A stretch of 64,000 bases of DNA from the NCBI GenBank assembly GCA_017614715.1, contig JAGABI010000057.1, positions 1 through 64,000 on the forward strand. The letters are read 5' to 3'. The notes beneath the pieces were generated by a model. The model was not told where the DNA came from. It saw only the letters and a program-made list of their open reading frames with translations, and ran no database searches. A program made the position numbers and the translations under genes. The DNA comes from Bacteroidales bacterium. GTDB lineage: Bacteria > Bacteroidota > Bacteroidia > Bacteroidales > UBA932. The stretch's first letter is position 1; every line of letters begins with the position of its first letter. Positions 9,438 to 17,937 of this stretch are shown in pieces.

Positions 9438-10835
9438 TTATGCCCCGGCTTCTTCTATCTTGGTAATACGCATATCCTCCGGACGGATGTTGATGCCCAC
9501 TATGTCGCGGTCCTCCCAAACATCCTGGGTATCTACGTAAACATAATCGCGGTTCTCTGCACGGACAGAGAGCTGGTAATGATCCGCCTTATAGAGGATG
9601 AACTTGATGTCACCCTCGCAGGTACCGTCGCGCTTGTCATCGGTGAGATCCACCTTGTCAAAATCCACCTCTACCCTCACCTTGTCACCCGCTTTAAGTC
9701 CCTCCTGAGGCAGGCATTCAAACTCCCCGCCAAGCATATCGATATGGGTGGCGTCTATCATCTCACCCTCTATTGTGTTGCAGATGCGCTCCTTGCGCAT
9801 CACCTGGATATCGTTGGGCTTGATAATCATGCTCACCTCCATCCCAGCTTCAAACGGGTTGTAGTCCTGGATCATGAGCTCGTAGCCGTCCGGGGTATTG
9901 ACTATCATCTCGTAATGGACACCCTTGAAGATACAGCTGGACACCACACCGTCAAACTGCCCCTTGTCGGTACGGGGCATAATGTAGATATCCTCGGGAC
10001 GGACAACCACATCAACCGGTACATTCTCGCCGAACCCCTCGTCCACACACTCAAACTCGTGTCCCATGAAAGAGACCTTGCGGTCCTCTATCATAGTCGC
10101 GTTGAAAATGTTGCTCTCCCCTATGAAATCTGCCACGAAACAGTTTACCGGCTCGTTATATATATCTGTGGGCGAACCAATCTGCTGGATGACGCCATGA
10201 TTCATAACCACAACAGTATCGCTCAGCGTAAGGGCCTCCTCCTGGTCGTGGGTGACATACACGAAGGTAATGCCCAGCGTGCGGTGCATCTGCTTGAGCT
10301 CAATCTGCATGTCCTTGCGCATCTTGTGGTCCAGAGCGCTGAGCGGCTCGTCGAGCAGCAGCACCGAGGGGCGGTTGACAATCGCGCGGGCAATGGCCAC
10401 GCGCTGCTGCTGGCCACCCGAAAGGGAGTCGACGTTGCGCCACTCGTAATCTGTCATCCCGACCATCTTCAAGACTCGCATGACGCGGGTCTCAATCTCG
10501 TCTTTTGCCACCCCCTGCAACTTCAAACCGAAGGCGATGTTGTCGTAAACATTGAGATGCGGGAAAAGCGCGTAGCGCTGGAAAACAGTGTTCACCGGCC
10601 GTTTGTGCGGCTGCACATTGTTCATCAGATTGCCGCCGATGTAAAGATTTCCCTCATCGGGAGTCTCAAAGCCAGCTATTATTCGCAGGGTTGTTGTCTT
10701 GCCGCAACCCGACGGGCCCAGAATGGTGACGAACTCGCCCTTCTTGATGTTCAGGCTGATGTCGTCCAGAACACGTTTGTCACCGAACCTCTTGGAGATG
10801 TGTTCGATGGAGATGATGGTGTTGTCTTCGCTCAT
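9438..10835 (-). CDS. potA: Polyamine ABC transporter ATPase PotA
   Basis: 465 residues, energising subunit of the polyamine importer. Walker A is GPSGCGKTT (near 38-46), the signature motif is LSGGQQQR, Walker B is [11 protein letters not shown], and the H-loop is VTHDQEEA. After the nucleotide-binding domain (about 1-240) the C-terminal regulatory region is long and appears to contain two TOBE-like units, ending in RPEDIY and RPEDMRI strands respectively. Typical PotA proteins are about 350-380 residues, so this one is extended. First gene of the potA-B-C-D operon. Confidence 0.95.
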   Translation of the reverse strand: MSEDNTIISIEHISKRFGDKRVLDDISLNIKKGEFVTILGPSGCGKTTTLRIIAGFETPDEGNLYIGGNLMNNVQPHKRPVNTVFQRYALFPHLNVYDNIAFGLKLQGVAKDEIETRVMRVLKMVGMTDYEWRNVDSLSGGQQQRVAIARAIVNRPSVLLLDEPLSALDHKMRKDMQIELKQMHRTLGITFVYVTHDQEEALTLSDTVVVMNHGVIQQIGSPTDIYNEPVNCFVADFIGESNIFNATMIEDRKVSFMGHEFECVDEGFGENVPVDVVVRPEDIYIMPRTDKGQFDGVVSSCIFKGVHYEMIVNTPDGYELMIQDYNPFEAGMEVSMIIKPNDIQVMRKERICNTIEGEMIDATHIDMLGGEFECLPQEGLKAGDKVRVEVDFDKVDLTDDKRDGTCEGDIKFILYKADHYQLSVRAENRDYVYVDTQDVWEDRDIVGINIRPEDMRITKIEEAGA

Positions 10836-10904
10836 TTCATAAAATAAAACGCGTAGTAATCCATATTAAATCAATCGGTAAAGGTATGTATTTATGATGA
10901 TATT

Positions 10905-10939
10905 ATAAAAAAAAGGTGGCAGCCAAAATGACTGCCACC
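10905..10939 (-). terminator. Rho-independent terminator after the BACON gene pair
   Basis: A perfect 8-bp stem (GGTGGCAG at 10915-10922 and CTGCCACC at 10932-10939) with a 9-nt loop. Read on the minus strand it is followed by a run of eight T. A shorter T-run follows on the plus strand, so it could work both ways. It lies 26 nt after the stop of the BACON lipoprotein gene. Confidence 0.9.
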
Positions 10940-10964
10940 TTTTTATCGTGTATATACAGAACAA

Positions 10965-13328
10965 CTAGTTGTTGAACTCCTTAACGCAGCGGACATTGAG
11001 TCCGTTCTGGCGGACACCCGCTAACATGGACTCAAATTCAAGATTCTTTCTGATAATCTGGTCTGAACTGACATTACCAATCCAACATTTCATACGACCT
11101 CCTCCATAATAGTTAGGAGCATGGTCATAATCCCAAGGTGCATGAAGGCTTGTGTAAGATGTGTAAACCATTGCTACTCTCATATCACGGGCATCTCCAT
11201 TTTTGAAGTACTTATTGACATATCCGTTATACGAGAAATAACCCTGATCGTCTTGTTCCCACGAGTTTAGGTCAGATATATAACCGGCAAACGGATAGAA
11301 GCTGTCACCTGATGCCGTGGGGATCAACACGCCATTATCCAGAAGGACAATAGATTCGGCGTCAATACCGGTCCAGCAAGTCTCCGGGGGAACCATATAT
11401 CCGGGAGGGCACGGATCGTAGATGGTCTTCCTGAGCTCAGAACGCAGAGCTTGGAAAGGGTGGATGTTAGCAGTGGAGCAGAACTGCCATGCAGGGTTGC
11501 CCCAAAGGTCTGCACATACGGTTGCCAGGGATGACTTGCTATCGTTAAACCACTCGGTTGTCTTTGTATTGAGTTTGTAGAAATAAGTCGGGTGATTCAC
11601 AGAATGTTTGAGCTCCTGCTGAGCCTTTTGCTGATCACCTGCGATGCCGTCATATCCCTTGAGCGGATCCTTGCGGCCAAACTGGTAGAAATAGCCATAG
11701 GTAGCTTCTCCATCGGCAGGATCAGCGCTTGTGGCACCAAGGTTGCGGTCGAGGATTTCATAATCATCCTCCTTGTCATCGTACTGGATAAAACGCTTGG
11801 GGCTGTCGGTACACCATATATGCCAGCTCCAGTAAGCTAAATCCCTGCTCTTTTTTGCTACAACGGTCTCTGCTGTAGCATTCTTGTCGTACAATCCAAT
11901 CAGGGCGTTACCCTTGTTGCCGGTAGCGGTAAAGGAGATACGCTTTGTCTCGGCGTTGTACACAACGTTGGTAATCACCTCATTGTCGTCCCAGATAACG
12001 AAAGCCTGGGAGGGAAGCACATCGTTGGTATCGAAGTATACATCCTCACGGTGATACGGCCACAGGTGCATATCAGTACCCTGGGTCTGCTCCCAGAGAT
12101 AGCCGTCGGGACCATTACCCATTACAGATGCATCAAAGCTGAACTCGCCGGGCTTAGGCACTACGTAGCAGTTTGCAGTACCGTTTACACTCAGGTCGCT
12201 GCCCACATCGAACGGATCTTCTTCGCTCTCTGCAGCATCCTGTTTTACGGTGACATATTCAACCATACCCTCGCTGGAGACCATAACCATTGCGGTGCGG
12301 CCCTCTATCAGGGTATTGGCATCGGCAGTAATAATGAGCTGGGAGTCCTCTACGGCAATTGTAATCCAATCGTCGTCGCAGTCTGCTGTGAATTCGTAAT
12401 TCGCAGCCACTTCTACATTCGAAGTGCCACCAGCTGCGGGGAAGTGTACCTCTGCGGGTGCAACACCAAGATACGGTTCTTCTGCACGAGCGCTCTGGCT
12501 CACTGTTACGCCAAATGACATCTCATTGCCATACTCGAAGGTGATGGTTGCAGTACGGGGGTCCCCGTCGTTGGGTTTAACAGTAAATTGCAATTCATCA
12601 ACGCGCACAGATTTGGTTTCAGTCCTGGTAATCCAATCTGCGCTGCATTTTACTTCGTAATCCACATTGGAGCGGACTTTCACCACTATTACGTCACCTT
12701 CTGCAGGAACGGTGTAAGTAGCAGTACCGGCATTCTCAAGCACAGCCGACTCGCCGGCGGCAGCCTGGGTCACATTAATTGTCGCGATTGTGGTGCCAGA
12801 CTTGAGAGTGATGACGGCAGAACGGCCCTCGCCTTCGTCGTTCTTGGCGATGACAAATGAGTCGCCGCTCTGGCTGATCCAGTCAACCGTGATAATGGTT
12901 TGGTACTCAACATTGCTGGTAATGTTGGGAGTAATGGTCCCGCCCTCAGCACTCACTTCGAAGGATGTGGGAGAAACATTGATAAAGGACTCATCATTGC
13001 CTTCCTGGTTTACGGTAACTTTGGCAGATAAAGAGCCAGCAGAAATAGTCAGGTGACCGGTACGCATCTTGGCAGTGGGGTTTGCCTCGGCCGAGATGGT
13101 GACAGTTTTGATGGAAGAGGCTTTAGTGCTGGGAACGGTAAGCCAGTTGACATCACTCGTCACTTTACAGTCCTGGTTCGTCCTGAACTTGATAAAGAAA
13201 TCGCTTGCGCCTGCACCGATTGTGTACTCAGTCTCGATGGGAGTCAGCTCCGGCTCCTCCGGCTGGGGACATCCCCATAACAGGAAGATGCTCAGCGAAG
13301 CCAAAAGGTGTAGTAATGTTTTCTTCAT
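10965..13328 (-). CDS. BACON-repeat lipoprotein with FISUMP-like C-terminal domain
   Basis: 787 residues. A signal peptide ends in lipobox LLWGC, followed by Pro/Glu-rich residues, so it is probably a surface-exposed lipoprotein. Four BACON-like beta-sandwich repeats follow (about 30-110, 115-190, 195-280, 285-370), each with a W near the middle (DWI or NWL) and a closing VTVxQ-type strand. From about 375 to the end is a different domain with NCYVVPKPG, DRNLGATSADPADGEATYG and YDPCPPGYMVPP, which resembles the Fibrobacter major paralogous (FISUMP) type. BACON domains are linked to carbohydrate or mucin contact, but no catalytic domain is visible here. It is paralogous to the gene 22 nt upstream. 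Confidence 0.85.
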   Translation of the reverse strand: MKKTLLHLLASLSIFLLWGCPQPEEPELTPIETEYTIGAGASDFFIKFRTNQDCKVTSDVNWLTVPSTKASSIKTVTISAEANPTAKMRTGHLTISAGSLSAKVTVNQEGNDESFINVSPTSFEVSAEGGTITPNITSNVEYQTIITVDWISQSGDSFVIAKNDEGEGRSAVITLKSGTTIATINVTQAAAGESAVLENAGTATYTVPAEGDVIVVKVRSNVDYEVKCSADWITRTETKSVRVDELQFTVKPNDGDPRTATITFEYGNEMSFGVTVSQSARAEEPYLGVAPAEVHFPAAGGTSNVEVAANYEFTADCDDDWITIAVEDSQLIITADANTLIEGRTAMVMVSSEGMVEYVTVKQDAAESEEDPFDVGSDLSVNGTANCYVVPKPGEFSFDASVMGNGPDGYLWEQTQGTDMHLWPYHREDVYFDTNDVLPSQAFVIWDDNEVITNVVYNAETKRISFTATGNKGNALIGLYDKNATAETVVAKKSRDLAYWSWHIWCTDSPKRFIQYDDKEDDYEILDRNLGATSADPADGEATYGYFYQFGRKDPLKGYDGIAGDQQKAQQELKHSVNHPTYFYKLNTKTTEWFNDSKSSLATVCADLWGNPAWQFCSTANIHPFQALRSELRKTIYDPCPPGYMVPPETCWTGIDAESIVLLDNGVLIPTASGDSFYPFAGYISDLNSWEQDDQGYFSYNGYVNKYFKNGDARDMRVAMVYTSYTSLHAPWDYDHAPNYYGGGRMKCWIGNVSSDQIIRKNLEFESMLAGVRQNGLNVRCVKEFNN

Positions 13329-13349
13329 GTTGATAATATATTAGTTGGT

Positions 13350-15701
13350 TTATTGCATTTTCATGCACCGCACGCTGCAGGAGCGCTGGCGGACATGGCC
13401 GAATTGATTGTAAAGGTAAGCTTTTGAGTTCTCATTGACCTGTACAGCGTTTCCACTGGCCTCTTCGTTCTGCATATACATGAACATATTTGCCCAATGA
13501 TAGTTGGTGGAATTATACACGGGGTCATAGTGTACGGAGCTGCCGGACGACCAGCAACATACCACGTTGCGCAAATTATGGTGCCACTTGCCTGAACTAT
13601 CATGGTTAGGGGTATAACCGGGAAAACCATACCAACCGTTGTCGCCGCCATATTCATCACCCTGATCGCCAAAGCCGGCAAACGGATAGAATGCATCGCC
13701 ATTTTCAACAGTGAAGGTCAATCCTTCGTCACCTACAGTACAATTGTCCATATTGAAAGAATCCCATGCCCACTCAGGCGGAACCATATAACCCGGAGGG
13801 CAAGGGTCATAGATGGTCTTCCTGAGCTCATCCATTGTTGCGGCATACATATGTTCAGCCCCATTATGAATAGCATAAGGGTTACCCCAGAGGTCAGAGG
13901 TGATTGTCTTGACGGAGCCGTTGAACCACTCGTTGTCCTTACCTATAAACTTGTATATCGTGGAGGGATTCAATACTGAAGCCTGCATATACTGCTCCCC
14001 GTCAACCATAGAGCCGGCCACCCCATAGAAGAGTTTCAGGGGGTCCTTACGGCCAAACTGATACCAGTATCCGTAAGTGGCCTCTCCGTCTGCGGGATTG
14101 GCGCTGATGGCACCCAGGTTACGGTCAAGCATAACTATGCGGGTCCCGTCGACGGTCTCGTGACGGAGTCTTGCAGGAGAATCTGTACACCAGATATGCC
14201 AGCTCCATAAAAGCTCCATCTGCTTGTTCTTTACGATTATGACGGCATTGCCCTTATTGCCGGTTGCAGTGAAGGATACCTGTAAATCGCTGTCGATGGA
14301 GACGTCTTTTATTACATTGTTGTCGTCCCACAGGACAGATGCCTGGTTAGGCTTCTCAGACCCGTAATAGATGAAAGAGACAGATACCTGCTCTGTAGGC
14401 CACAGGAACTGTTCGGCAGCCTCTTCGTCATTCCAGAAGAAACCCTGCGGGCCGTTGCCCATCACGCTGGCATCAAAGGAATATTTGCCCGCTTTGGGAA
14501 CTATGTAGCAGTTTGCAGTACCATTGACGCTCAGGTTGGGGCCTACATCAAACGGGTCTACGTTGCTGCCATGTGCAAGCTGGTTGATGGCAAGATATGC
14601 CACCAGACCTTCGCTTGAGAATATCAGCATTGCAGAGCGGTCCGACTCCTCTTCGTTGGGAGCGACACTGCAGATAAAGGTCTCGCCGGTCTGCTTGATT
14701 GTTATCCAGTCTTCATCACAGTCAACTGAGTACTCGTAATTTGCATTGACTGTAGCAGTGACCTCTCCGCCATATTCATCCAAATTAACCACCGAGGGAG
14801 AGACCTCAAGATAAGGGTCATCAGTGGAAGGTTCCACGTATGCATTCTGGTTGACCGTAACGGAGAATGAGAGCGTCTCGCCAAACACAATGTCGATGCT
14901 TGCCTTTCTTGCAGCGCCATCGTTGGCTGCAACGGTGAATTTAAGGACGTCGGTTGTGACTGTACGGGTCTTCACCTGGGTAATCCAATCGGCCGACGGA
15001 GTAACTGTATAATCTACATTTGAAGATACCTTAACCTCTATTTCACCGCCAGTATAAGGCACAGTGTAGGTGGATTTTCCAGCATTGGAAAGAACTTCAT
15101 CCTCTCCCGACTGAACAATCTGGACGGACTTTGAAATATCTCCGTACGAATAAGTTATGGTTGCACTGCGCTCCTCTTTTGAAGGATTGGCATCCACCTG
15201 GACACGGGGGCCGTCCGGCTTTGCCCACGCCTGGTCTGAAGAGACAGAATAGGACACATTGCTGGTGACCTCTATGTCAAGGGAACCTCCGTTCGAATCA
15301 ATAGAATATGTCGTCTGACCGATATTGATATACGGGTCCTCACTCTTCTGCTTGCCGGCCTGGACAATGGTGATAGTAGCCGACAGCGACCCGCCCCTAA
15401 CCGTCACCTTGCCGGTGCGTTCATCGGTGGAACTGTTTGCCTCAGCCACCAGTTTCACAGTCTGGACAGTAGCAGCCTTGGTCTTGGAAGGCACACTTAT
15501 CCATGAAACGTTGCTTTGGACGCTCAGAGTGGTATTGGTCTTAACAGAAATAGTGAACTCACCTCCGTCTGCACCAATGCTATAGGTTGCCTGGATAGGT
15601 TCAAGGACATCCGGATCCTCTGGTTCCGGAGTATTGGGGCACCCCCAAAGAATGGGCAGCAAGCCAATTACAAGGAAAAAATGTAAAAGTTTGTATTTCA
15701 T
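13350..15701 (-). CDS. BACON-repeat lipoprotein, paralogue of the next gene
   Basis: 783 residues from the ATG at 15701. I rejected an in-frame start 35 codons earlier because a clean signal peptide and lipobox (LPILWGC) begin at this ATG. It has the same architecture as its neighbour: about four BACON-type repeats, then a FISUMP-like C-terminal domain with NCYIVPKAGKYSF, DRNLGAISANPADGEATYG and YDPCPPGYMVPPEW. The shared segments are nearly identical while the repeats have drifted. This suggests tandem duplication with the C-terminal domain conserved. It likely forms an operon with the downstream copy, ending at the terminator near 10.9 kb. Function unknown beyond surface location. Confidence 0.85.
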   Translation of the reverse strand: MKYKLLHFFLVIGLLPILWGCPNTPEPEDPDVLEPIQATYSIGADGGEFTISVKTNTTLSVQSNVSWISVPSKTKAATVQTVKLVAEANSSTDERTGKVTVRGGSLSATITIVQAGKQKSEDPYINIGQTTYSIDSNGGSLDIEVTSNVSYSVSSDQAWAKPDGPRVQVDANPSKEERSATITYSYGDISKSVQIVQSGEDEVLSNAGKSTYTVPYTGGEIEVKVSSNVDYTVTPSADWITQVKTRTVTTDVLKFTVAANDGAARKASIDIVFGETLSFSVTVNQNAYVEPSTDDPYLEVSPSVVNLDEYGGEVTATVNANYEYSVDCDEDWITIKQTGETFICSVAPNEEESDRSAMLIFSSEGLVAYLAINQLAHGSNVDPFDVGPNLSVNGTANCYIVPKAGKYSFDASVMGNGPQGFFWNDEEAAEQFLWPTEQVSVSFIYYGSEKPNQASVLWDDNNVIKDVSIDSDLQVSFTATGNKGNAVIIVKNKQMELLWSWHIWCTDSPARLRHETVDGTRIVMLDRNLGAISANPADGEATYGYWYQFGRKDPLKLFYGVAGSMVDGEQYMQASVLNPSTIYKFIGKDNEWFNGSVKTITSDLWGNPYAIHNGAEHMYAATMDELRKTIYDPCPPGYMVPPEWAWDSFNMDNCTVGDEGLTFTVENGDAFYPFAGFGDQGDEYGGDNGWYGFPGYTPNHDSSGKWHHNLRNVVCCWSSGSSVHYDPVYNSTNYHWANMFMYMQNEEASGNAVQVNENSKAYLYNQFGHVRQRSCSVRCMKMQ

Positions 15702-15844
15702 ATTATCAGGATTACCAATATATAAATGCCGGCACAGCCACAAATTCACATACCAATAAAAATCGGGCCGGACATTACATTCAGCAAAGTTAATGGAATA
15801 TTTCATACAAGAAATACCACTATTTCGTTTTTAACGGCAAAAAG

Positions 15845-16480
15845 TTAATTTAGGAAGGGATTGGAGGCCCTTTCAGAGCCGATGGTGCTCTGGGGGCCAT
15901 GGCCGGGATAAATCTCCACCTCGTCGGGCAAAGGCAGAATCTGGGAGATGATGCTGCGCATCAGCGTCGGATGGTCACTCCCCTTCAGGTCGGTGCGGCC
16001 TACGGTACCGCACATAATGGTATCGCCGGTAAAGATTACTTTCGCCTGCTCCGAATAGAGGCAGACACCGCCCAGAGTGTGCCCTGGAGTGGGCAGCGGC
16101 TTCAGGACGGTTTCTCCAAAACGGACGGGAGCGCCGGCGGCGAGGTCTATTTCGTAGGGTACCTGCTCAAAACTGAACTGATAGCGGCTGCCGTCAAACG
16201 CGCTGGTGCAATACACATACTCGTCAGTGCTGCACAGCGCAAACGGCACCCCATAACGCTCCTTGATAAAACCAGCCCCGCAAACATGGTCGTAGTGGCC
16301 GTGGGTGGCCACTACGACTTTAAGCAGGATATTATTCTTGTCAATGAAATCTGCAAGAGCAGCGTGCTCCTTGGGATAATTGTTGCCCGGGTCCACGACA
16401 AGCCCCTCCCCTGACGAATCCCACACTACATAGGTATTCTCACGGAAAGGATTGAAAACAAACCGGGCAATCTGGAGCAT
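15845..16480 (-). CDS. MBL-fold metallo-hydrolase (glyoxalase II-like)
   Basis: 211 residues, metallo-beta-lactamase fold. Metal ligands are visible: VVATHGHYDHVCG (HxHxDH), TPGHTLGG, FTGDTIMCGTVGRTDL and YPGHGPQST. The size and order fit the short YcbL-like glyoxalase II group, which hydrolyse thioesters such as S-lactoylglutathione or related small thiol esters. Cytoplasmic, as there is no signal peptide. It follows the dehydrogenase by 3 nt, so both are probably co-transcribed. Confidence 0.88.
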   Translation of the reverse strand: MLQIARFVFNPFRENTYVVWDSSGEGLVVDPGNNYPKEHAALADFIDKNNILLKVVVATHGHYDHVCGAGFIKERYGVPFALCSTDEYVYCTSAFDGSRYQFSFEQVPYEIDLAAGAPVRFGETVLKPLPTPGHTLGGVCLYSEQAKVIFTGDTIMCGTVGRTDLKGSDHPTLMRSIISQILPLPDEVEIYPGHGPQSTIGSERASNPFLN

Positions 16481-16483
16481 ACT

Positions 16484-17761
16484 TTATTGAAGCTTGTCGG
16501 CGTTTGCAAGCAGATAGTTCTCCGCCTCCACGCTCCAGAGACCGTTGTGAGCGGCGCAAATCTCTGCCAGGCGGGCATACACCGGATTGGTCTTACCCTT
16601 CTCGGCAAAGTCTGCAATAGCCGTCAGCGGCATGGTTATATGGTTGTAAATCAACTTCTTGCCTCCAGGAATCGAGGGCAGGTTAAGGGTGGTCTCGATA
16701 GTGGCGTTGATACCACCGATGTGAGTCACAAGACCTGCCGGGTCAAGCCCCTTGCCCATATAATAGAGCGCCTCTTTCATATCGTCGGTATTACCGCCGC
16801 TGGTGCCCACGACATGGGTCATTGCATAGTGCACGTTATAGAAGTTGAACGGTGCCTTGAAATCTGCACGGCCGGGACCGGAGAAGAAGTTGAGGCAACC
16901 GTCAAAGGCGAGAATGGCATCCGCCTGCTCCACAACAGCCGGAACAGGGGCCATCACCACAACCTCGTCGTAACCTTCACCGCCGGAAATATCGCGGAGA
17001 GCCTCCACAGGATCTGCAATCGCGCCGGTATTGACATAGCGCAAATCTATGCCGCGGCTGGCTGCATACTCCTTGGTATAGAGCGATGCGGCGCGGTCCA
17101 GACGGGCCTGGTCAATATCGGTCACAACAAACAGCGAGGGGCGACGGTCTTCGCGATGGAGCACATAATTGATGCAAGCCAGACCCATGGGGCCGACACC
17201 GGCCAGAAGGGCCATCTTGCCGCCATCCTTGATCTCCATCTGATGGACATAACTGCCGGGAGTTGTGTGGTAGCAGGCATGCATGGCGCCAATCACGCAG
17301 CTGAGCGGTTCGCTGAGCGATGCGGGATAGAAACCTTCACCCTTGTAGGGCAACAGGCAGCCGTGCTCCATAACCTCATTGGGGATAACCACGTAGGTGG
17401 CATCGCCGCCGATAAACCTGTATGAATAGCCGGGAGCAGAAAGGACACCCACAGGGCCACCTTCCCAGTTCATTGCGGGCTGGATGGAGAACTTGTCACC
17501 GGGTTCGAATTCTTTTGCCCATTTGCTGCCGACCTCGATAATCTCGCCGGCAAACTCATGACCGATGATGATAGGATTCACGGCACAATCGTTGGGGACG
17601 CGTTTGTGATCCGGACCCTGGTGCGCCGCCTTGTAAGATGACATGCAGATGCTGTCACTCACAACCTTGGCGAGTATTTCATTCTCCTTGATTGCGGGAA
17701 GTTCAAACTCTTCGAGCCTGAGATCATCCTTACCGTATAAACGAACTGCTTTAGTTTTCAT
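16484..17761 (-). CDS. Zinc-binding alcohol dehydrogenase, sorbose-1-phosphate reductase-like
   Basis: 425 residues, medium-chain dehydrogenase superfamily. The N-terminal GroES-like domain contains the catalytic zinc segment SICMSSYKAAHQG and GHEFAGEIIEVG. The nucleotide-binding domain has MALLAGVGPMGLACINYV and FVVTDIDQARLDRAA. The overall length and the MKTKAVRLYGKDDLRLEEF start resemble L-sorbose-1-phosphate reductase-type proteins. The structural-zinc four-cysteine loop is absent, as in that subgroup. It probably oxidises or reduces a polyol or sugar phosphate, but the substrate is inference. Neighbours are an aldolase/SDR fusion upstream and the MBL hydrolase downstream. Confidence 0.8.
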   Translation of the reverse strand: MKTKAVRLYGKDDLRLEEFELPAIKENEILAKVVSDSICMSSYKAAHQGPDHKRVPNDCAVNPIIIGHEFAGEIIEVGSKWAKEFEPGDKFSIQPAMNWEGGPVGVLSAPGYSYRFIGGDATYVVIPNEVMEHGCLLPYKGEGFYPASLSEPLSCVIGAMHACYHTTPGSYVHQMEIKDGGKMALLAGVGPMGLACINYVLHREDRRPSLFVVTDIDQARLDRAASLYTKEYAASRGIDLRYVNTGAIADPVEALRDISGGEGYDEVVVMAPVPAVVEQADAILAFDGCLNFFSGPGRADFKAPFNFYNVHYAMTHVVGTSGGNTDDMKEALYYMGKGLDPAGLVTHIGGINATIETTLNLPSIPGGKKLIYNHITMPLTAIADFAEKGKTNPVYARLAEICAAHNGLWSVEAENYLLANADKLQ

Positions 17762-17775
17762 ATCGTAATTATTTA

Positions 17776-17937
17776 GAAGCTGTTTTGAAATGGTTCACGA
17801 AAAGATTTATGAAGATGTTTTGGGTGATTTTTACGTTCTGATGAGGGCGCATAGGGGTTCCTATGTAACCGAAGAAGAATGGGAAAAGCGCCAAAACAGA
17901 ACATAAAGATTGATGTTAATTATTTCAAAACAGCTTC
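17776..17937. repeat. 162-bp MITE-like element with terminal inverted repeats
   Basis: Perfect 16-bp inverted repeats: GAAGCTGTTTTGAAAT at 17776-17791 and its reverse complement at 17922-17937. A second, inner imperfect inverted pair (TTTACGTTCTG near 17830-17840 and CAGAACATAAA near 17897-17907) makes the whole unit fold back on itself. No coding capacity is seen. The right arm abuts the TAG stop of the aldolase/SDR gene. This resembles a miniature transposable element, but no clear target duplication is visible. Confidence 0.6.

Noticed and set aside
9420..10847. Long plus-strand open frame of 475 codons
   Set aside because: It is the antisense of potA; the minus-strand protein has all ABC ATPase motifs, and the plus frame has none.
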